From contig DGFG01000107.1 in assembly GCA_002391555.1 (NCBI GenBank), positions 1,342-9,448 on the forward strand: a DNA stretch of 8,107 nt, written 5' to 3'. Positions 6,391 through 8,107 of this stretch are shown here, one piece after another; position 1 is the first letter of the stretch; the number at the start of each line of letters is the position of its first letter. The notes under the pieces were generated by a model. The model had not been told where the DNA came from. It did not search any database and saw only the letters and a program-made list of their open reading frames with translations. The translations under genes and the position numbers were made by a program. The stretch comes from Firmicutes bacterium UBA3906. GTDB lineage: Bacteria; Bacillota; Clostridia; Caldicoprobacterales; DTU083.

Positions 6391-7300
6391 AACCCTCTAT
6401 GCTAATTAGTACTGTTCCATATAGCTTTTCTTCTGCTTTTAGTATGACTGTACCTGTATCCTTTATCCCCTTTTCTGCCATGTTAAAGCCATTATTGCAG
6501 TTGGTCACTGGCTCCACTGCGAAAAAGTCCTTTTCTAGGGGTGTGTAAAGTACTAGGTGTTCAAAGTAAGAGTCTGCATCCATTTGCAGCCTAACCCCTG
6601 TCCCTGGCCAGTTAATAGTATAGGGACCCTTTTTAGCCTTAAAGCAGTTGTCGATAAACTGATTATTGTCTATGGGCCTTTCCTTGGTAAAGTCCATATT
6701 GGCCGGCAGGTCAACATAAGTCCCTGTTGGTATGGTTGTCTCACCGGGGTAAAGGCCAACCTGGGGTAGGGTTAGGTAAACATCCTGGTCCTTGTCGGTT
6801 AATTTTTTCTGAAAATAGGGGTGGGTCCCAAGGCCAGCTGGCATTGGCTCGTCACCCTCGTTTTTTATATTGAAAAAGCTAGTAAATAGGCCGCTACTTA
6901 TGCCAAATCCCATCTTTACACTAAAGGGAAAGGGCCAGTTAATATCATCAAAGTCCCTGGAGTCAAAGGCTAATAGGAGCTCTGACTCGGTCCTAGATAA
7001 AATCTTAAAGGGCCTGTTTAAGACATCCCCGTGCATGGCATGGCCTTCTTCGTTAATCTTTAGCTGGTAGGTCTTGCCCATAAAGTTTAGCCTGCCACCC
7101 TCTATCCTGTTGGAATAGGGAATCAGGTGGTAGGAGGCAAACTCGGGTGCATCCTTATTTTCTAGTGCTTCCTTGGTCGTAGGCCTCATGATATCTAGCC
7201 ACTGGTCGTCCTTTTTGTACCTTAGGCTATAGATTGAGCCTCCAAGCTCAGGACATATGACTGCCTCTAGCTTGTCACTTTTGATAGTTACTAAATCCAT
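6389..7300 (-). CDS. galM: Aldose 1-epimerase (galactose mutarotase family)
   Basis: Predicted 303-residue cytoplasmic mutarotase that interconverts alpha and beta anomers of aldoses. Full length for the family (about 300 to 350). Using the start chosen here, family landmarks are SNRIEGGRL with N64-R65 (sugar binding), HGD with H90, GTHPYF with H160 (the expected catalytic acid), and FAVEPVTNCNNG with E263 (the expected catalytic base). All expected active-site positions are present. Two ATGs compete: the one at 7306 is only 2 nt from the AGGAGG, while the one at 7300 is 8 nt from it, so 7300 is preferred and gives MDLVTIK. The gene begins 12 nt after the LarA-family stop, and its Shine-Dalgarno site overlaps that stop, which suggests translational coupling. 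Its natural sugar cannot be told from sequence; the neighbours suggest it supplies the right anomer for sugar oxidation or phosphorylation. Confidence 0.88.
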   Translation of the reverse strand: MDLVTIKSDKLEAVICPELGGSIYSLRYKKDDQWLDIMRPTTKEALENKDAPEFASYHLIPYSNRIEGGRLNFMGKTYQLKINEEGHAMHGDVLNRPFKILSRTESELLLAFDSRDFDDINWPFPFSVKMGFGISSGLFTSFFNIKNEGDEPMPAGLGTHPYFQKKLTDKDQDVYLTLPQVGLYPGETTIPTGTYVDLPANMDFTKERPIDNNQFIDNCFKAKKGPYTINWPGTGVRLQMDADSYFEHLVLYTPLEKDFFAVEPVTNCNNGFNMAEKGIKDTGTVILKAEEKLYGTVLISIEG

Positions 7301-7308
7301 TTTCATTA

Positions 7309-7314
7309 CCTCCT
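7309..7314 (-). promoter_or_regulatory. Shine-Dalgarno AGGAGG of galM overlapping the upstream TAG stop
   Basis: On the minus strand the LarA-family gene ends CTT TAG GAG G, so the last two bases of the TAG codon are the first two of AGGAGG. The site lies 8 nt from the ATG at 7300 but only 2 nt from the ATG at 7306, which decides the galM start. Confidence 0.8.
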
Positions 7315-8107
7315 AAAGAAAATTTTCCTCCAAGGCCCACAGGCCCAAGGCAGGGTTACTGATAAAAAAGATTTCCTCTCCATCTGGCAATATATTAAAT
7401 CCATCCTCTAAAGATTCAGGACAATAGCGACTAGTGGCCTCATCATAGTCAATATAAAAGTAGCCTACCCCTTCAATTTGTGATTTAGACAGGTGCTTTG
7501 CCCCATAGTAGATATTAAATCTACCGTCAGAGGATCCATGGATTAGGTGGGCTGCAACAGATAGGTTGGCCTGTAGGTCCTCCTCTGTCTTGTAAAGGTC
7601 AATTATCTGGTCCCTTCCCCTATAGCCGTACTTTAAGATTAGCCTATCGATCTGACTATCCTCACCAAACTGCCTGACTCCAGGGGCTAGGATAATTAGG
7701 TCGCCACCGGTTTTTATAGCCATCCTGGTCCTGTATATGGCCTTGTTGCCCAGCCAGGTGGACTTAAACTCCTCTGGCCTTAGGTAAACTACTACCTTGT
7801 CTAAAGGCTTTTTAACTAGGTCTAGGTTTAGCCTCTGGCTAAGAGAGGCTGCCTGCTCAAAGGTCTGCCTACCCTGGCCAATAAAAAGGCCATTTATTTG
7901 GTTTTTGCCCCTGTCCCTTGATACTACAGTCAGGCAATAGACAAGGGGTATATCCTTTAAAAAGTTTTCCTGGGCATAGTCAAATACTGCCCTAACGGGG
8001 CTATCAGTCCTGCCCATTAGCCTTTCCATCCCATAGACTGCCCCTAGCATATGGCTTTTATGGATAAGGTCTGTACCACCACAGCCCACAAGAATATTTT
8101 TTGTATA
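7313..8107 (-). CDS. LarA-family nickel-pincer 2-hydroxyacid racemase/epimerase, C-terminal part (5' end outside window)
   Basis: The reading frame is open to the right edge of the window, giving 264 visible residues and a TAG stop; LarA proteins are about 420 to 430 residues, so roughly the first 160 are missing. A GTG at 8089 is not a credible start because it lies inside a conserved segment. Family members use a nickel-pincer nucleotide to move a hydride at C2 of 2-hydroxyacids. The visible part opens with K3 followed 16 residues later by H19 (in IHKSHMLG). This equals the spacing of LarA K184 (cofactor tether) and H200 (nickel ligand) as I recall them. Further family-like segments are GRTDSPVRAVFDYA and, in the C-terminal domain, TGGDLIILAPG. 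The original LarA is a lactate racemase, but relatives act on malate, 2-hydroxyglutarate, gluconate and others. Followed by galM and 6PGDH here, a sugar-acid substrate such as gluconate/mannonate is plausible (inference). The protein should be cytoplasmic. It needs LarB, LarC and LarE to make the cofactor; none is in the window. Confidence 0.8.
   Translation of the reverse strand, partial: YTKNILVGCGGTDLIHKSHMLGAVYGMERLMGRTDSPVRAVFDYAQENFLKDIPLVYCLTVVSRDRGKNQINGLFIGQGRQTFEQAASLSQRLNLDLVKKPLDKVVVYLRPEEFKSTWLGNKAIYRTRMAIKTGGDLIILAPGVRQFGEDSQIDRLILKYGYRGRDQIIDLYKTEEDLQANLSVAAHLIHGSSDGRFNIYYGAKHLSKSQIEGVGYFYIDYDEATSRYCPESLEDGFNILPDGEEIFFISNPALGLWALEENFL

Noticed and set aside
7304..7306. ATG two codons upstream as the galM start
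   Set aside because: It is only 2 nt from AGGAGG, too close for normal initiation; the ATG at 7300 has 8 nt.
8087..8089. GTG as a true start of the LarA-family gene
   Set aside because: The frame stays open to the window edge with residues that fit the family (including the likely cofactor lysine), so the gene simply continues outside.
1..8107. Search for mobile elements, CRISPR arrays, tRNA or rRNA genes, riboswitches and frameshifted genes
   Set aside because: No terminal repeats, transposase, regularly spaced repeats, RNA gene signatures or broken frames were seen; every gap longer than 20 bp outside 2173-2717 is absent.

Overview
All nine genes recognised here lie on the minus strand, so the window reads from right to left. 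It looks like chromosomal DNA of a Bacillota (Firmicutes) organism, most likely an anaerobic member of the Clostridia or a relative. The evidence is strong AGGAGG Shine-Dalgarno sites, a Spo0E-like small protein typical of endospore-forming lineages, a split transmembrane activator plus BY-kinase plus PHP phosphatase as in Gram-positives, and a pyrophosphate-type phosphofructokinase, common in anaerobes. The genus cannot be told from the sequence. Coding style is distinctive: many CTA (Leu), AGG (Arg) and ATA (Ile) codons, and TAG as the stop codon in six of nine genes.

Region 1 (8107 to 2718) is a five-gene, tightly spaced carbohydrate-acid/sugar metabolism operon. In order it encodes the C-terminal part of a LarA-family (nickel-pincer) 2-hydroxyacid racemase/epimerase cut by the window edge, an aldose 1-epimerase (GalM), a PPi-type phosphofructokinase, a HAD-family hydrolase of unknown substrate, and a decarboxylating 6-phosphogluconate dehydrogenase. 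Gaps are 10 to 16 nt. In two junctions the TAG stop codon of one gene is part of the Shine-Dalgarno site of the next. The mix suggests handling of aldoses and their aldonic acids, feeding the oxidative pentose phosphate route and glycolysis. The LarA homologue may be a gluconate/mannonate-type epimerase rather than a lactate racemase, which is inference from context.

Region 2 (2717 to 2173) is about 545 bp of AT-rich, mostly non-coding DNA. It contains two short inverted repeats, a good sigma-A-type promoter, a 57-codon Spo0E-like gene, a strong bidirectional-looking terminator, an A/T-tract inverted repeat, and a second good sigma-A-type promoter with an extended -10.

Region 3 (2172 to 21) is the start of an exopolysaccharide/capsule operon: Wzz-type membrane adaptor, BY-kinase and PHP-type tyrosine phosphatase. 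The order matches Bacillus subtilis ywqC-ywqD-ywqE. The downstream glycan-assembly genes would lie beyond position 1.

No mobile element, CRISPR array, tRNA or rRNA was seen. No clearly new multi-gene system is present. The most interesting points are the LarA-type epimerase with its PPi-PFK, HAD and 6PGDH partners, and the small Spo0E-like gene placed between a metabolic operon and an exopolysaccharide operon.
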